Shown: positions 11,988 to 27,742, numbered from the stretch's first letter. The stretch is DNA of 64,000 nucleotides from Cepaea nemoralis (GCA_014155875.1 JACEFZ010011719.1:396001-460000); one strand, 5' to 3'. Notes: generated from the sequence alone by a model not told the origin. Made by a program: numbers and translations.

Positions 11988-14900
11988 TAGTTGTAGGGTT
12001 TAAGGTGCACAGATACACACCGGGCACTAGCATATATAACTTCAATAGTTGTAGGGTTAAAGGTGCACAGATACACACCAGGCACTAGCATATATAACTT
12101 CAATAGTTGTAGGGTTAAAGGTGCACAGATACACACCGGGCAAGAAAATATAGAACTTCAATAGTTGTAGAGTTAAAGGTGCACAGATACACACCGGGCA
12201 CGAGCATATAGAACTTCAATAGTTGTAGAGTTAAAGGGGCACAGATACACGCCGGGCACGAGCATATAGAACTTCAATAGTTGTAGAGTTAAAGGTGCAC
12301 AGATACACACCGGGCACGAGCATATAGAACTTCAATAGTTGTAGGGTTAAAGGTGCACAGATACACACCGGGCACGAGCATATATAACTTCAATAGTTGT
12401 AGAGTTAAAGTTGCACAGATACACACCGGGCACGAGCATATAGAACTTCAATAGTTGTAGGGTTAAAGGTGCACAGATATACACCGGGCACTAGCATATA
12501 GAACTTTAATAGTTGTAGGGTTTAAGGTGCACAGATGCACACCGGGCACGAGCATATATTACTTCAATAGTTGTAGGGTTAAAGGTGCACAGATACACAC
12601 CTGGCACGAGCATATAGAACTTCAATAGTTGTAGGGTTAAAGGTGCACAGATACACACCTGGCACGAGCGTATAGAACTTCAATAGTTGTAGAGTTAAAG
12701 GTGCACAGATACACACCTGGCACGAGCATATATAACTTCAATAGTTGCAGGGTTAAAGGTGCACAGATACACACCTGGCACGAGCATATAGAACTTCAAT
12801 AGTTGTAGGGTTAAAGGTGCACAGATACACACCTGGCACTAGGATGTATAACTTCAATAGTTGTAGGGTTAAAGGTGCACAGATACACACCGGGCACGAG
12901 CATATAGAACTTGATTAGTTGTAGGGTTAAAGGTGCACAGATACACACCTGGCACGAGCATATAGAACTTCAATAGTTGTAGGGTTAAAGGTGCACAGAT
13001 ACACACCTGGCACGAGCGTATAGAACTTCAATAGTTGTAGAGTTAAAGGTGCACAGATACACACCGGACACGAGTATATATAACTTCAATAGTTGTAGGG
13101 TTAAAGGTGCACAGATACACACCGGGCACTAGCATATATTACTTCAATAGTTGTAGGGTTAAAGGTGCACAGATACACACCGGGCACGAGCATATTTAAC
13201 TTCAATAGTTGTAATGTTAAAGGTGCACAGATACACACCGGGCACTAGCATATAGAACTTCAATAGTTGTAGGGTTAAAGGTGCACAGATACACACCGGG
13301 CACTACCATATAGAACTTCAATAGTTGCAGGGTTAAAGGAGCACAGATACACACCTGGCACGAGCATATATAACTTCAATGGTTGTGGAGTTAAAGGTGC
13401 ACAGATACACACCGGGCACTAGCATATAGAACTTCAATAGTTGTAGGGTTAAAGGTGCACAGATACACACCGGGCACGAGCATATATAACTTCAATAGTT
13501 GTAGGGTTAAAGGTGCACAGATACACACCTGGCACGAGCATATAGAACTTCAATAGGTGCAGGGTTAAAGGTGCACAGATACACACCGGGCACTAGCATA
13601 TATAACTTCAATAGTTGCAGGGTTAAAGGTGCACAGATACACACCTTGCACGAGCATATAGAACTTCAATAGTTGTAGGGTTAAAGGTGCAAAGATACAC
13701 ACCGGGCACGAGCATATAGAACTTCAATAGTTGTAGGGTTAAAGGTGCACAGATACACACCGGGCACGAGCATATAGAACTTCAATAGTTGTAGAGTTAA
13801 AGGGGCACAGATACACACCGGGCACGAGCATATAGAACTTCAATAGTTGTAGGGTTAAAGGTGCACAGATACACACCAGGCACGAGCATATAGAACTTCA
13901 ATAGTTGTATAGTTAAAGGGGCACAGATACACACCGGGCACGAGCATATAGAACTTCAATAGTTGTAGGGGTAAAGGTGCACAGATACACACCGGGCACG
14001 AGCATATATAACTTCAATAGTTGCAGGGTTAAAGGTGCACAGATACACACCGGGCACTAGCATATATAACTTCAATAGTTGCAGGGTTAAAGGTGCACAG
14101 ATACACACCGGGCACGAGCATATATAACTTCAATAGTTGTAGGGTTAAAGGTGCACAGATACACACCGGGCACGAGCATATAGAACTTCAATAGTTGTAG
14201 GGTTAAAAGGGCACAGATACACACCGGGCACGAGCATATATAACTTCAATAGTTGTAGGGTTAAAGGTGCACAGATACACACCTGGCACTAGCATATAGC
14301 ACTTCAATAGTTGTATGTTTAAAGGTGCACAGATACACACCTGGCACTAGCATATATAACTTCAATAGTTGTAGGGTTAAAGGTGCACAGATACACACCT
14401 GGCACGAGCATATAGAACTTCAATAGTTGTAGGGTTAAAGGTGCACAGATACACACCTGGCACGAGCGTATAGAACTTCAATAGTTGTAGAGTTAAAGGT
14501 GCACAGATACATACCGGGCACGAGTATATATAACTTCAATAGTTGTAGGGTTAAAGGTGCACAGATACACACCGGGCACTAACATATATAACTTCAATAG
14601 TTGTAGGGTTAAAGGTGCACAGATACACACCGGGCACGAGCATATTTAACTTCAATAGTTGTAATGTTAAAGGTGCACAGATACACACCGGGCACTAGCA
14701 TATAGAACTTCAATAGTTGTAGGGCTGTCTCTTAAAGGTGCACAGATACACACCGGGCACTACCATATAGAACTTCAATAGTTGCAGGGTTAAAGGTGCA
14801 CAGATACACACCTGGCACGAGCATATATAACTTCAATGGTTGTGGAGTTAAAGGTGCACAGATACACACCGGGCACTAGCATATAGAACTTCAATAGTTG

Positions 14901-17900
14901 TAGGGTTAAAGGTGCACAGATACACACCGGGCACGAGCATATATAACTTCAATAGTTGTAGGGTTAAAGGTGCACAGATACACACCTGGCACGAGCATAT
15001 AGAACTTCAATAGGTGCAGGGTTAAAGGTGCACAGATACACACCGGGCACTAGCATATATAACTTCAATAGTTGCAGGGTTAAAGGTGCACAGATACACA
15101 CCTTGCACGAGCATATAGAACTTCAATAGTTGTAGGGTTAAAGGTGCAAAGATACACACCGGGCACGAGCATATAGAACTTCAATAGTTGTAGGGTTAAA
15201 GGTGCACAGATACACACCGGGCACGAGCATATAGAACTTCAATAGTTGTAGAGTTAAAGGGGCACAGATACACACCGGGCACGAGAATATAGAACTTCAA
15301 TAGTTGTAGGGTTAAAGGTGCACAGATACACACCAGGCACGAGCATATAGAACTTCAATAGTTGTATAGTTAAAGGGGCACAGATACACACCGGGCACGA
15401 GCATATAGAACTTCAATAGTTGTAGGGGTAAAGGTGCACAGATACACACCGGGCACGAGCATATATAACTTCAATAGTTGCATGGTTAAAGGTGCACAGA
15501 TACACACCGGGCACTAGCATATATAACTTCAATAGTTGCAGGGTTAAAGGTGCACAGATACACACCGGGCACGAGCATATATAACTTCAATAGTTGTAGG
15601 GTTAAAGGTGCACAGATACACACCGGGCACGAGCATATAGAACTTCAATAGTTGTAGGGTTAAAGGGGCACAGATACACACCGGGCACGAGCATATATAA
15701 CTTCAATAGTTGTAGGGCTAAAGGTGCACAGATACACACCTGGCACTAGCATATAGCACTTCAATAGTTGTAGGTTTAAAGGTGCACAGATACACACCTG
15801 GCACTAGCATATATAACTTCAATAGTTGTAGGGTTAAAGGTGCACAGATACACACCTGGCACGAGCATATAAAACTTCAATAGTTGTAGGGTTAAAGGTG
15901 CACAGATACACACCTGGCACGAGCGTATAGAACTTCAATAGTTGTAGAGTTAAAGGTGCACAGATACACACCGGGCACGAGCATATATAACTTCAATAGT
16001 TGTAGGGTTAAAGGTGCACAGATACACACCGGGCACTAGCATATATAACTTCAATAGTTGTAGGGTTAAAGGTGCACAGATACACACCAGGCACTAGCAT
16101 ATATAACTTCAATAGTTGTAGGGTTAAAGGTGCACAGATACACACCGGGCACGAGCATATATAACTTCAATAGTTGTAATGTTAAAGGTGCACAGATACA
16201 CACCGGGCACTAGCATATAGAACTTCAATTGTTGTAGGGTTAAAGGTGCACAGATACACACCGGGCACTACCATATAGAAATTCAATAGTTGCAGGGTTA
16301 AAGGTGCACAGATACACACCTGGCACGAGCATATATAACTTCAATGGTTGTAGAGTTAAAGGTGCACAGATACACACCGGGCACTAGCATATAGAACTTC
16401 AATAGTTGTAGGGTTAAAGGTGCACAGATACACACCGGGCACGAGCATATAGAACTTCAATAGTTGTAGGGTTAAAGGTGCACAGATACACACCGGGCAC
16501 TACCATATAGAACTTCAATAGTTGCAGGGTTAAAGAAGCACAGATACACACCGGGCACTAGCATATATAACTTCAATAGTTGTAGGGTTAAAGGTGCACA
16601 GATACACACCTGGCACGAGCATATAGAACTTCAATAGTTGCAGGGCTAAAGGTGCACAGATACACACCGGGCACTAGCATATATAACTTCAATAGTTGCA
16701 GGGTTAAAGGTGCACAGATACACACATTGCACGAGCATATAGAACTTCAATAGTTGTAGGGTTAAAGGTGCACAGATACACACCGGGCACGAGCATATAG
16801 AACTTCAATAGTTGTAGGGTTAAAGGTGCACAGATACGCACCGGGCACGAGCATATATAACTTCAATAGTTGTAGAGTTAAAGGGGCACAGATACACACC
16901 GGGAACGAGCATATAGAACTTCAATAGTTGTAGGGTTAAAGGTGCACAGATACACACAGGTACGAGCATATAGAACTTCAATAGTTGTATAGTTAAAGGG
17001 GCACAGATACACACCGGGCACGAGCATATAGAACTTCAATAGTTGTAGGGGTAAAGGTGCACAGATACACACCGGGCACGAGCATATATAACTTCAATAG
17101 TTGCAGGGTTAAAGGTGCACAGATACACACCGGGCACTAGCATATATAACTTCAATAGTTGCAGGGTTAAAGGTGCACAGATACACACCGGGCACGAGCA
17201 TATATAACTTCAATAGCTGTAGGGTTAAAGGTGCACAGATACACACCGGGCACGAGCATATATAACTTCAATAGTTGTAGGGTTAAAGGGGCACAGATAC
17301 ACACCGGGCACGAGCATATATAACTTCAATAGTTGTAGGGTTAAAGGTGCACAGATACACACCTGGCACTAGCATATAGAACTTCAATAGTTGTAGGGTT
17401 AAAAGTGCACAGATACACACCTGGCACTAGCATATATAACTTCAATAGTTGTAGGGTTAAAGGTGCACAGATACACACCGGGCACTAGCATATATAACTT
17501 CAATAGTTGTAGGGTTAAAGGTGCACAGATACACACCTGGCACGAGCATATAGAACTTCAATAGTTGTAGGGTTAAAGGTGCACAGATACACACCTGGCA
17601 CGAGCATATAGAACTTCAATAGTTGTAGGGTTAAAGGTGCACAGATACACACCTGGCACTAGCATATATAACTTCAATAGTTGTAGGGTTAAAGGTGCAC
17701 AGATACACACCGGGCACGAGCATATAGAACTTCAATAGTTGTAGGGTTAAAGGTGCACAGATACACACCTGGCACGAGCATATAGAACTTCAATTGTTGT
17801 AGGGTTAAAGGTGCCCAGATACACACCTGGCACGAGCGTATAGAACTTCAATAGTTGTAGAGTTAAAGGTGCACAGATACACACCGGGCACGAGCATATA

Positions 17901-20900
17901 TAACTTCAATAGTTGTAGGGTTAAAGGTGCACAGATACACACCGGGCACTAGCATATATAACTTCAATAGTTGTAGGGTTAAAGGTGCACAGATACACAC
18001 CAGGCACTAGCATATATAACTTCAATAGTTGTAGGGTTAAAGGTGCACAGATACACACCGGGCACGAGCATATATAACTTCAATAGTTGTAATGTTAAGG
18101 TGCACAGATACACACCGGGCACTAGCATATAGAACTTCAATAGTTGTAGGGTTAAAGGTGCACAGATACACACCGGGCACTACAATATAGAACTTCAATA
18201 GTTGCAGGGTTAAAGGTGCACAGATACACACCTGGCACGAGCATATATAACTTCAATGGTTGTAGAGTTAAAGATGCACAGATACACACCGGGCACTAGC
18301 ATATAGAACTTCAATAGTTGTAGGTTTAAAGGTGCACAGATACACACCGGGCACGAGCATATAGAACTTCAATAGTTGTAGGGTTAAAGGTGCACAGATA
18401 CACACCGGGCACTACCATATAGAACTTCAATAGTTGCAGGGTTAAAGGTGCACAGATACACACCGGGCACTAGCATATATAACTTCAATAGTTGTAGGGT
18501 TAAAGGTGCACAGATACACACCTGGCACGAGCATATAGAACTTCAATAGGTGCAGGGTTAAAGGTGCACAGATACACACCGGGCACTAGCATATATAACT
18601 TCAATAATTGCAGGGTTAAAGGTGCACAGATACACACCTTGCACGAGCATAAAGACCTTCAATAGTTGTAGGGTTAAAGGTGCACAGATACACACCGGGC
18701 ACGAGCATATAGAACTTCAATAGTTGTAAGGTTAAAGGTGCACAGATACACACCGGGCACGAGCATATAGAACTTCAATAGTTGTAGAGTTAAAGGGGCA
18801 CAGATACACGCCGGGCACGAGCATATAGAACTTCAATAGTTGTAGAGTTAAAGGTGCACAGATACACACCGGGCACGAGCATATAGAACTTCAATAGTTG
18901 TAGGGTTAAAGGCGCACAGATACACACCGGGCACGAGCATATATAACTTCAATAGTTGTAGAGTTAAAGGTGCACAGATACACACCGGGCACGAGCATAT
19001 AGAACTTCAATAACTGTAGGGGTAAAGGTGCACAGATACACACCGGGCACTAGCATATAGAACTTTAATAGTTGTAGGGTTTAAGGTGCACAGATGCACA
19101 CCGGGCACGAGCATATATTACTTCAATAGTTGTAGGGTTAAAGGTGCACAGATACACACCAGGCACGAGCATATAGAACTTCAATAGTTGTAGGGTTAAA
19201 GGTGCACAGATACACACCTGGCACGAGCGTATAGAACTTCAATAGTTGTCGAGTTAAAGGTGCACAGATACACACCGGGCACGAGAATATATAACTTCAA
19301 TAGTTGTAGGGTTAAAGGTGCACAGATACACACCGGGCACTAGCATATATAACTTCAATAGTTGTAGGGTTAAAGGTGCACAGATACACACCGGGCACGA
19401 GCATATTTAACTTCAATAGTTGTAATGTTAAAGGTGCACAGATACACACCGGGCACTAGCATATAGAACTTCAATAGTTGTAGGGTTAAAGGTGCACAGA
19501 TAGACACCGGGCACTACCATATAGAACTTCAATAGTTGCAGGGTTAAAGGTGCACAGATACACACCTGGCACGAGCATATATAACTTCAATGGTTGTGGA
19601 GTTAAAGGTGCACAGATACACACCGGGCACTAGCATATAGAACTTCAATAGTTGTAGGGTTAAAGGTGCACAGATACACACCGGGCACGAGCATATATAA
19701 CTTCAATAGTTGTAGGGTTAAAGGTGCACAGATACACACCTGGCACGAGCATATAGAACTTCAATAGGTGCAGGGTTAAAGGTGCACAGATACACACCGG
19801 GCACTAGAATATATAACTTCAATAGTTGCAGGGTTAAAGGTGCACAGATACACACCTTGCACGAGCATATAGAACTTCAATAGTTGTAGGGTTAAAGGTG
19901 CAAAGATACACACCGGGCACGAGCATATAGAACTTCAATAGTTGTAGGGTTAAAGGTGCACAGATACACACCGGGCACGAGCATATAGAACTTCAATAGT
20001 TGTAGAGTTAAAGGGGCACAGATACACACCGGGCACGAGCATATAGAACTTCAATAGTTGTAGGGTTAAAGGTGCACAGATACACACCAGGCACGAGCAT
20101 ATAGAACTTCAATAGTTGTATAGTTAAAGGGGCACAGATACACACCGGGCACGAGCATATAGAACTTCAATAGTTGTAGGGGTAAAGGTGCACAGATACA
20201 CACCGGGCACGAGCATATATAACTTCAATAGTTGCAGGGTTAAAGGTGCACAGATACACACCGGGCACTAGCATATATAACTTCAATAGTTGCAGGGTTA
20301 AAGGTGCACAGATACACACCGGTCACGAGCATATATAACTTCAATAGTTGTAGGGTTAAAGGTGCACAGATACACACCGGGCACGAGCATATAGAACTTC
20401 AATAGTTGTAGGGTTAAAGGGGCACAGATACACACCGGGCACGAGCATATATAACTTCAATAGTTGTAGGGTTAAAGGTGCACAGATACACACCTGGCAC
20501 TAGCATATAGCACTTCAATAGTTGTAGGTTTAAAGGTGCACAGATACACACCTGGCACTAGCATATATAACTTCAATAGTTGTAGGGTTAAAGGTGCACA
20601 GATACACACCGGGCACTAGCATATATAACTTCAATAGTTGTAGGGTTAAAGGTGCACAGATACACACCTTGCACTAGCATATAGAACTTTAAATGTTGCA
20701 GGGTTAAAGGTGCACAGATACACACCTTGCACGAGCATATAGAACTTCAATAGTTGTAGGGTTAAAGGTGCAAAGATACACACCGGGCACGAGCATATAG
20801 AACTTCAATAGTTGTAGGGTTAAAGGTGCACAGATACACACCGGGCACGAGCATATAGAACTTCAATAGTTGTAGAGTTAAAGGGGCACAGATACACACC

Positions 20901-23900
20901 GGGCACGAGCATATAGAACTTCAATAGTTGTAGGGTTAAAGGTGCACAGATACACACCAGGCACGAGCATATAGAACTTCAATAGTTGTATAGTTAAAGG
21001 GGCACAGATACACACCGGGCACGAGCATATAGAACTTCAATAGTTGTAGGGGTAAAGGTGCACAGATACACACCGGGCACGAGCATATATAACTTCAATA
21101 GTTGCAGGGTTAAAGGTGCACAGATACACACCGGGCACTAGCATATATAACTTCAATAGTTGCAGGGTTAAAGGTGCACAGATACACACCGGGCACGAGC
21201 ATATATAACTTCAATAGTTGTAGGGTTAAAGGTGCACAGATACACACCGGGCACGAGCATATAGAACTTCAATAGTTGTAGGGTTAAAAGGGCACAGATA
21301 CACACCGGGCACGAGCATATATAACTTCAATAGTTGTAGGGTTAAAGGTGCACAGATACACACCTGGCACTAGCATATAGCACTTCAATAGTTGTATGTT
21401 TAAAGGTGCACAGATACACACCTGGCACTAGCATATATAACTTCAATAGTTGTAGTGTTAAAGGTGCACAGATACACACCTGGCACGAGCATATAGAACT
21501 TCAATAGTTGTAGGGTTAAAGGTGCACAGATACACACCTGGCACGAGCGTATAGAACTTCAATAGTTGTAGAGTTAAAGGTGCACAGATACATACCGGGC
21601 ACGAGTATATATATAACTTCAATAGTTGTAGGGTTAAAGGTGCACAGATACACACCGGGCACTAACATATATAACTTCAATAGTTGTAGGGTTAAAGGTG
21701 CACAGATACACACCGGGCACGAGCATATTTAACTTCAATAGTTGTAATGTTAAAGGTGCACAGATACACACCGGGCACTAGCATATAGAACTTCAATAGT
21801 TGTAGGGTTAAAGGTGCACAGATACACACCGGGCACTACCATATAGAACTTCAATAGTTGCAGGGTTAAAGGTGCACAGATACACACCTGGCACGAGCAT
21901 ATATAACTTCAATGGTTGTGGAGTTAAAGGTGCACAGATACACACCGGGCACTAGCATATAGAACTTCAATAGTTGTAGGGTTAAAGGTGCACAGATACA
22001 CACCGGGCACGAGCATATATAACTTCAATAGTTGTAGGGTTAAAGGTGCACAGATACACACCTGGCACGAGCATATAGAACTTCAATAGGTGCAGGGTTA
22101 AAGGTGCACAGATACACACCGGGCACTAGCATATATAACTTCAATAGTTGCAGGGTTAAAGGTGCACAGATACACACCTTGCACGAGCATATAGAACTTC
22201 AATAGTTGTAGGGTTAAAGGTGCAAAGATACACACCGGGCACGAGCATATAGAACTTCAATAGTTGTAGGGTTAAAGGTGCACAGATACACACCGGGCAC
22301 GAGCATATAGAACTTCAATAGTTGTAGAGTTAAAGGGGCACAGATACACACCGGGCACGAGCATATAGAACTTCAATAGTTGTAGGGCTAAAGGTGCACA
22401 GATACACACCAGGCACGAGCATATAGAACTTCAATAGTTGTATAGTTAAAGGGGCACAGATACACACCGGGCACGAGCATATAGAACTTCAATAGTTGTA
22501 GGGTTAAAGGTGCACAGATACACACCGGGCACGAGCATATATAACTTCAATAGTTGCATGGTTAAAGGTGCACAGATACACACCGGGCACTAGCATATAT
22601 AACTTCAATAGTTGCAGGGTTAAAGGTTCACAGATACACACCGGGCACGAGCATATATAACTTCAATAGTTGTAGGGTTAAAGGTGCACAGATACACACC
22701 GGGCACGAGCATATAGAACTTCAATAGTTGTAGGGTTAAAGGGGCACAGATACACACCGGGCACGAGCATATATAACTTCAATAGTTGTAGGGCTAAAGG
22801 TGCACAGATACACACCTGGCACTAGCATATAGCACTTCAATAGTTGTAGGTTTAAAGGTGCACAGATACACACCTGGCACTAGCATATATAACTTCAATA
22901 GTTGTAGGGTTAAAGGTGCACAGATACACACCTGGCACGAGCATATAGAACTTCAATAGTTGTAGGGTTAAAGGTGCACAGATACACACCTGGCACGAGC
23001 GTATAGAACTTCAATAGTTGTAGAGTTAAAGGTGCACAGATACACACCGGGCACGAGCATATATAACTTCAATAGTTGTAGGGTTAAAGGTGCACAGATA
23101 CACACCGGGCACTAGCATATATAACTTCAATAGTTGTAGGGTTAAAGGTGCACAGATACACACCAGGCACTAGCATATATAACTTCAATAGTTGTAGGGT
23201 TAAAGGTGCACAGATACACACCGGGCACGAGCATATATAACTTCAATAGTTGTAATGTTAAAGGTGCACAGATACACACCGGGCACTAGCATATATAACT
23301 TCAATTGTTGTAGGGTTAAAGGTGCACAGATACACACCGGGCACTACCATATAGAAATTCAATAGTTGCAGGGTTAAAGGTGCACAGATACACACCTGGC
23401 ACGAGCATATATAACTTCAATGGTTGTAGAGTTAAAGGTGCACAGATACACACCGGGCACTAGCATATAGAACTTCAATAGTTGTAGGTTAAAGGTGCAC
23501 AGATACACACCGGGCACGAGCATATAGAACTTCAATAGTTGTAGGGTTAAAGGTGCACAGATACACACCGGGCACTACCATATAGAACTTCAATAGTTGC
23601 AGGGTTAAAGAAGCACAGATACACACCGGGCACTAGCATATATAACTTCAATAGTTGTAGGGTTAAAGGTGCACAGATACACACCTGGCACGAGCATATA
23701 GAACTTCAATAGTTGCAGGGCTAAAGGTGCACAGATACACACCGGGCACTAGCATATATAACTTCAATAGTTGCAGGGTTAAAGGTGCACAGATACACAC
23801 ATTGCACGAGCATATAGAACTTCAATAGTTGTAGGGTTAAAGGTGCACAGATACACACCGGGCACGAGCATATAGAACTTCAATAGTTGTAGGGTTAAAG

Positions 23901-26337
23901 GTGCACAGATACACACCGGGCACGAGCATATATAACTTCAATAGTTGTAGAGTTAAAGGGGCACAGATACACACCGGGAACGAGCATATAGAACTTCAAT
24001 AGTTGTAGGGTTAAAGGTGCACAGATACACACAGGTACGAGCATATAGAACTTCAATAGTTGTATAGTTAAAGGGGCACAGATACACACCGGGCACGAGC
24101 ATATAGAACTTCAATAGTTGTAGGGGTATAGGTGCACAGATACACACCGGGCACGAGCATATATAACTTCAATAGTTGCAGGGTTAAAGGTGCACAGATA
24201 CACACCGGGCACTAGCATATATAACTTCAATAGTTGCAGGGTTAAAGGTGCACAGATACACACCGGGCACGAGCATATATAACTTCAATAGCTGTAGGGT
24301 TAAAGGTGCACAGATACACACCGGGCACTAGCATATATAACTTCAATAGTTGTAGGGTTAAAGGTGCACAGATACACACCGGGCACTAGCATATATAACT
24401 TCAATAGTTGTAGGGTTAAAGGTGCACAGATACACACCTGGCACGAGCATATAGAACTTCAATAGTTGTAGGGTTAAAGGTGCACAGATACACACCTGGC
24501 ACTAGCATATAGAACTTCAATAGTTGTAGGGTTAAAAGTGCACAGATACACACCTGGCACTAGCATATAACTTCAATAGTTGTAGGGTTAAAGGTGCACA
24601 GATACACACCGGGCACTAGCATATATAACTTCAATAGTTGTAGGGTTAAAGGTGCACAGATACACACCTGGCACGAGCATATAGAACTTCAATAGTTGTA
24701 GGGTTAAAGGTGCACAGATACACACCTGGCACGAGCATATAGAACTTCAATAGTTGTAGGGTTAAAGGTGCACAGATACACACCTGGCACTAGCATATAT
24801 AACTTCAATAGTTGTAGGGTTAAAGGTGCACAGATACACACCGGGCACGAGCATATAGAACTTCAATAGTTGTAGGGTTAAAGGTGCACAGATACACACC
24901 TGGCACGAGCATATAGAACTTCAATTGTTGTAGGGTTAAAGGTGCCCAGATACACACCTGGCACGAGCGTATAGAACTTCAATAGTTGTAGAGTTAAAGG
25001 TGCACAGATACACACCGGGCACGAGCATATATAACTTCAATAGTTGTAGGGTTAAAGGTGCACAGATACACACCGGGCACTAGCATATATAACTTCAATA
25101 GTTGTAGGGTTAAAGGTGCACAGATACACACCAGTCACTAGCATATATAACTTCAATAGTTGTAGAGGTTAAAGGTGCACAGATACACACCGGGCACGAG
25201 CATATATAACTTCAATAGTTGTAATGTTAAAGGTGCACAGATACACACCGGGCACTAGCATATAGAACTTCAATAGTTGTAGGGTTAAAGGTGCACAGAT
25301 ACACACCGGGCACTACAATATAGAACTTCAATAGTTGCAGGGTTAAAGGTGCACAGATACACACCTGGCACGAGCATATATAACTTCAATGGTTGTAGAG
25401 TTAAAGATGCACAGATACACACCGGGCACTAGCATATAGAACTTCAATAGTTGTAGGTTTAAAGGTGCACAGATACACACCGGGCACGAGCATATAGAAC
25501 TTCAATAGTTGTAGGGTTAAAGGTGCACAGATACACACCGGGCACTACCATATAGAACTTCAATAGTTGCAGGGTTAAAGAAGCACAGATACACACCGGG
25601 CACTAGCATATATAACTTCAATAGTTGTAGGGTTAAAGGTGCACAGATACACACCTGGCACGAGCATATAGAACTTCAATAGGTGCAGGGTTAAAGGTGC
25701 ACAGATACACACCGGGCACTAGCATATATAACTTCAATAATTGCAGGGTTAAAGGTGCACAGATACACACCTTGCACGAGCATATAGACCTTCAATAGTT
25801 GTAGGGTTAAAGGTGCACAGATACACACCGGGCACGAGCATATAGAACTTCAATAGTTGTAAGGTTAAAGGTGCACAGATACACACCGGGCACGAGCATA
25901 TATAACTTCAATAGTTGTAGAGTTACAGGGGCACAGATACACACCTGGCACGAGCATATAGAACTTCAATAGTTGTAGGGTTAAAGGTGCACAGATACAC
26001 ACCAGGCACGAGCATATAGAACTTCAATAGTTGTATAGTTAAAGGGGCACAGATACACACCGGACACGAGCATATAGAACTTCAATAGTTGTAGGGTTAA
26101 AGGTGCACAGATACACACCGGGCACGAGCATATATAACTTCAATAGTTGCAGGGTTAAAGGTGCACAGATACACACCGGGCACGAGCATATATAGCTTCA
26201 ATAGTTGTAGGGGTAAAAGTGCACAGATACACACCGGGCACGAGCATATATAACTTCAATAGTTGTAGGGTTAAAGGGGCACAGATACACACCGGGCACG
26301 AGCATATATAACTTCAATAGTTGTAGGGTTAAAGGTG

Positions 26338-26344
26338 CACAGAT
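26338..26344. other. Paralogous empty site of the LINE insertion
   Basis: The monomers on either side of the LINE (10.27-10.41 kb and 11.89-12.17 kb) are matched in order by 26.21-26.60 kb. The shared rare variants are a gggg followed by taaaagtgcac, ggggcacagatac, ttaaaagtgcac, accaggcac, and a monomer beginning ggcaagaa. Here the junction reads straight through as cacagat with no insertion. Confidence 0.75.
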
Positions 26345-27742
26345 ACACACCTGGCACTAGCATATAGAACTTCAATAGTTGTAGGGTTAAAAGTGCACAG
26401 ATACACACCTGGCACTAGCATATATAACTTCAATAGTTGTAGGGTTAAAGGTGCACAGATACACACCGGGCACTAGCATATATAACTTCAATAGTTGTAG
26501 GGTTAAAGGTGCACAGATACACACCAGGCACTAGCATATATAACTTCAATAGTTGTAGGGTTAAAGGTGCACAGATACACACCGGGCAAGAACATATAGA
26601 ACTTTAATAGTTGTAGAGTTAAAGGTGCACAGATACACACCGGGCACGAGCATATAGAACTTCAATAGTTGTAGAGTTAAAGGGGCACAGATACACGCCG
26701 GGCACGAGCATATAGATCTTCAATAGTTGTAGAGTTAAAGGTGCACAGATACACACCGGGCACGAGCATATAGAACTTCAATAGTTGTAGAGTTAAAGGT
26801 GCACAGATACACACCGGGCACGAGCATATATAACTTCAATAGTTGTAGAGTTAAAGGTGCACAGATACACACCGGGCACGAGCATATAGAACTTCAATAA
26901 CTGTAGGGGTAAAGGTGCACAGATACACACCGGGCACTAGCATATAGAACTTTAATAGTTGTAGGGTTTAAGGTGCACAGATACACACCGGCACGAGCAT
27001 ATATTACTTCAATAGTTGTAGGGTTAAAGGTGCACAGATACACACCTGGCACGAGCATATAGAACTTCAATAGTTGTAGGGTTAAAGGTGCACAGATACA
27101 CACCTGACACGAGCGTATATAACTTCAATAGTTGTAGAGGTTAAAGGTGCACAGATACACACCTGGCACGAGCATATATAACTTCAATAGTTGCAGGGTT
27201 AAAGGTGCACAGATACACACCTGGCACGAGCATATATAACTTCAATAGTTGTAGGGTTAAAGGTGCACAGATACACACCTGGCACTAGCATATAGCACTT
27301 CAATAGTTGTAGGTTTAAAGGTGCACAGATACACACCTGGCACTAGCATATATAACTTCAATAGTTGTAGGGTTAAAGGTGCACAGATACACACCGGGCA
27401 CTAGCATATATAACTTCAATAGTTGTAGGGTTAAAGGTGCACAGATACACACCTTGCACTAGCATATAGAACTTTAAATGTTGCAGGGTTAAAGGTACAA
27501 AGATACACACTGCGAACTACCATATAGAACTTCAACTGTTACAGGGTTACAGGTACGAGGATCGACCTCATTCCCCCCGGTTATCTCCCATTAGCCTCTA
27601 TTTTCTACTCAATTCATGTGCCATTAGCAGGTGATGATGTCCCCTCATACCTATTTATTCTGACTTATTTCAGACAGGTTCCATTCACGTTAGTGTTGCA
27701 TTTGGGAAGCGAGGAGGCTTCAAATTATAACCTGTAATGATT

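Larger units (their letters stand above)
11892..27557. repeat. 58-bp satellite array, right part
   Basis: Same 58-bp family and orientation as 945-10411. It contains a segmental tandem duplication: rare variants at 14-18.7 kb recur at about 21-25.8 kb, offset by roughly 7.08 kb (122 monomers). Examples are the lost cc near 16955 and 24030, gggctaaagg before an agcatatagcac monomer near 15716 and 22792, and agaccttc at 18653 and 25786. A block containing acacgccggg occurs near 12248, 18807 and 26694. The last two monomers (about 27440-27557) are diverged, mirroring the left edge. Occasional monomers carry 1-2-bp indels, and one carries a 7-bp insertion (14725-14731). Confidence 0.97.

Noticed and set aside
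8135..27103. Many 64-69-codon minus-strand frames (MCICAPLTLQLLKFYM-like)
   Set aside because: They are translations of 58-bp satellite monomers, shifted by 58 bp from one another. They arise only where a substitution removes the usual stop.
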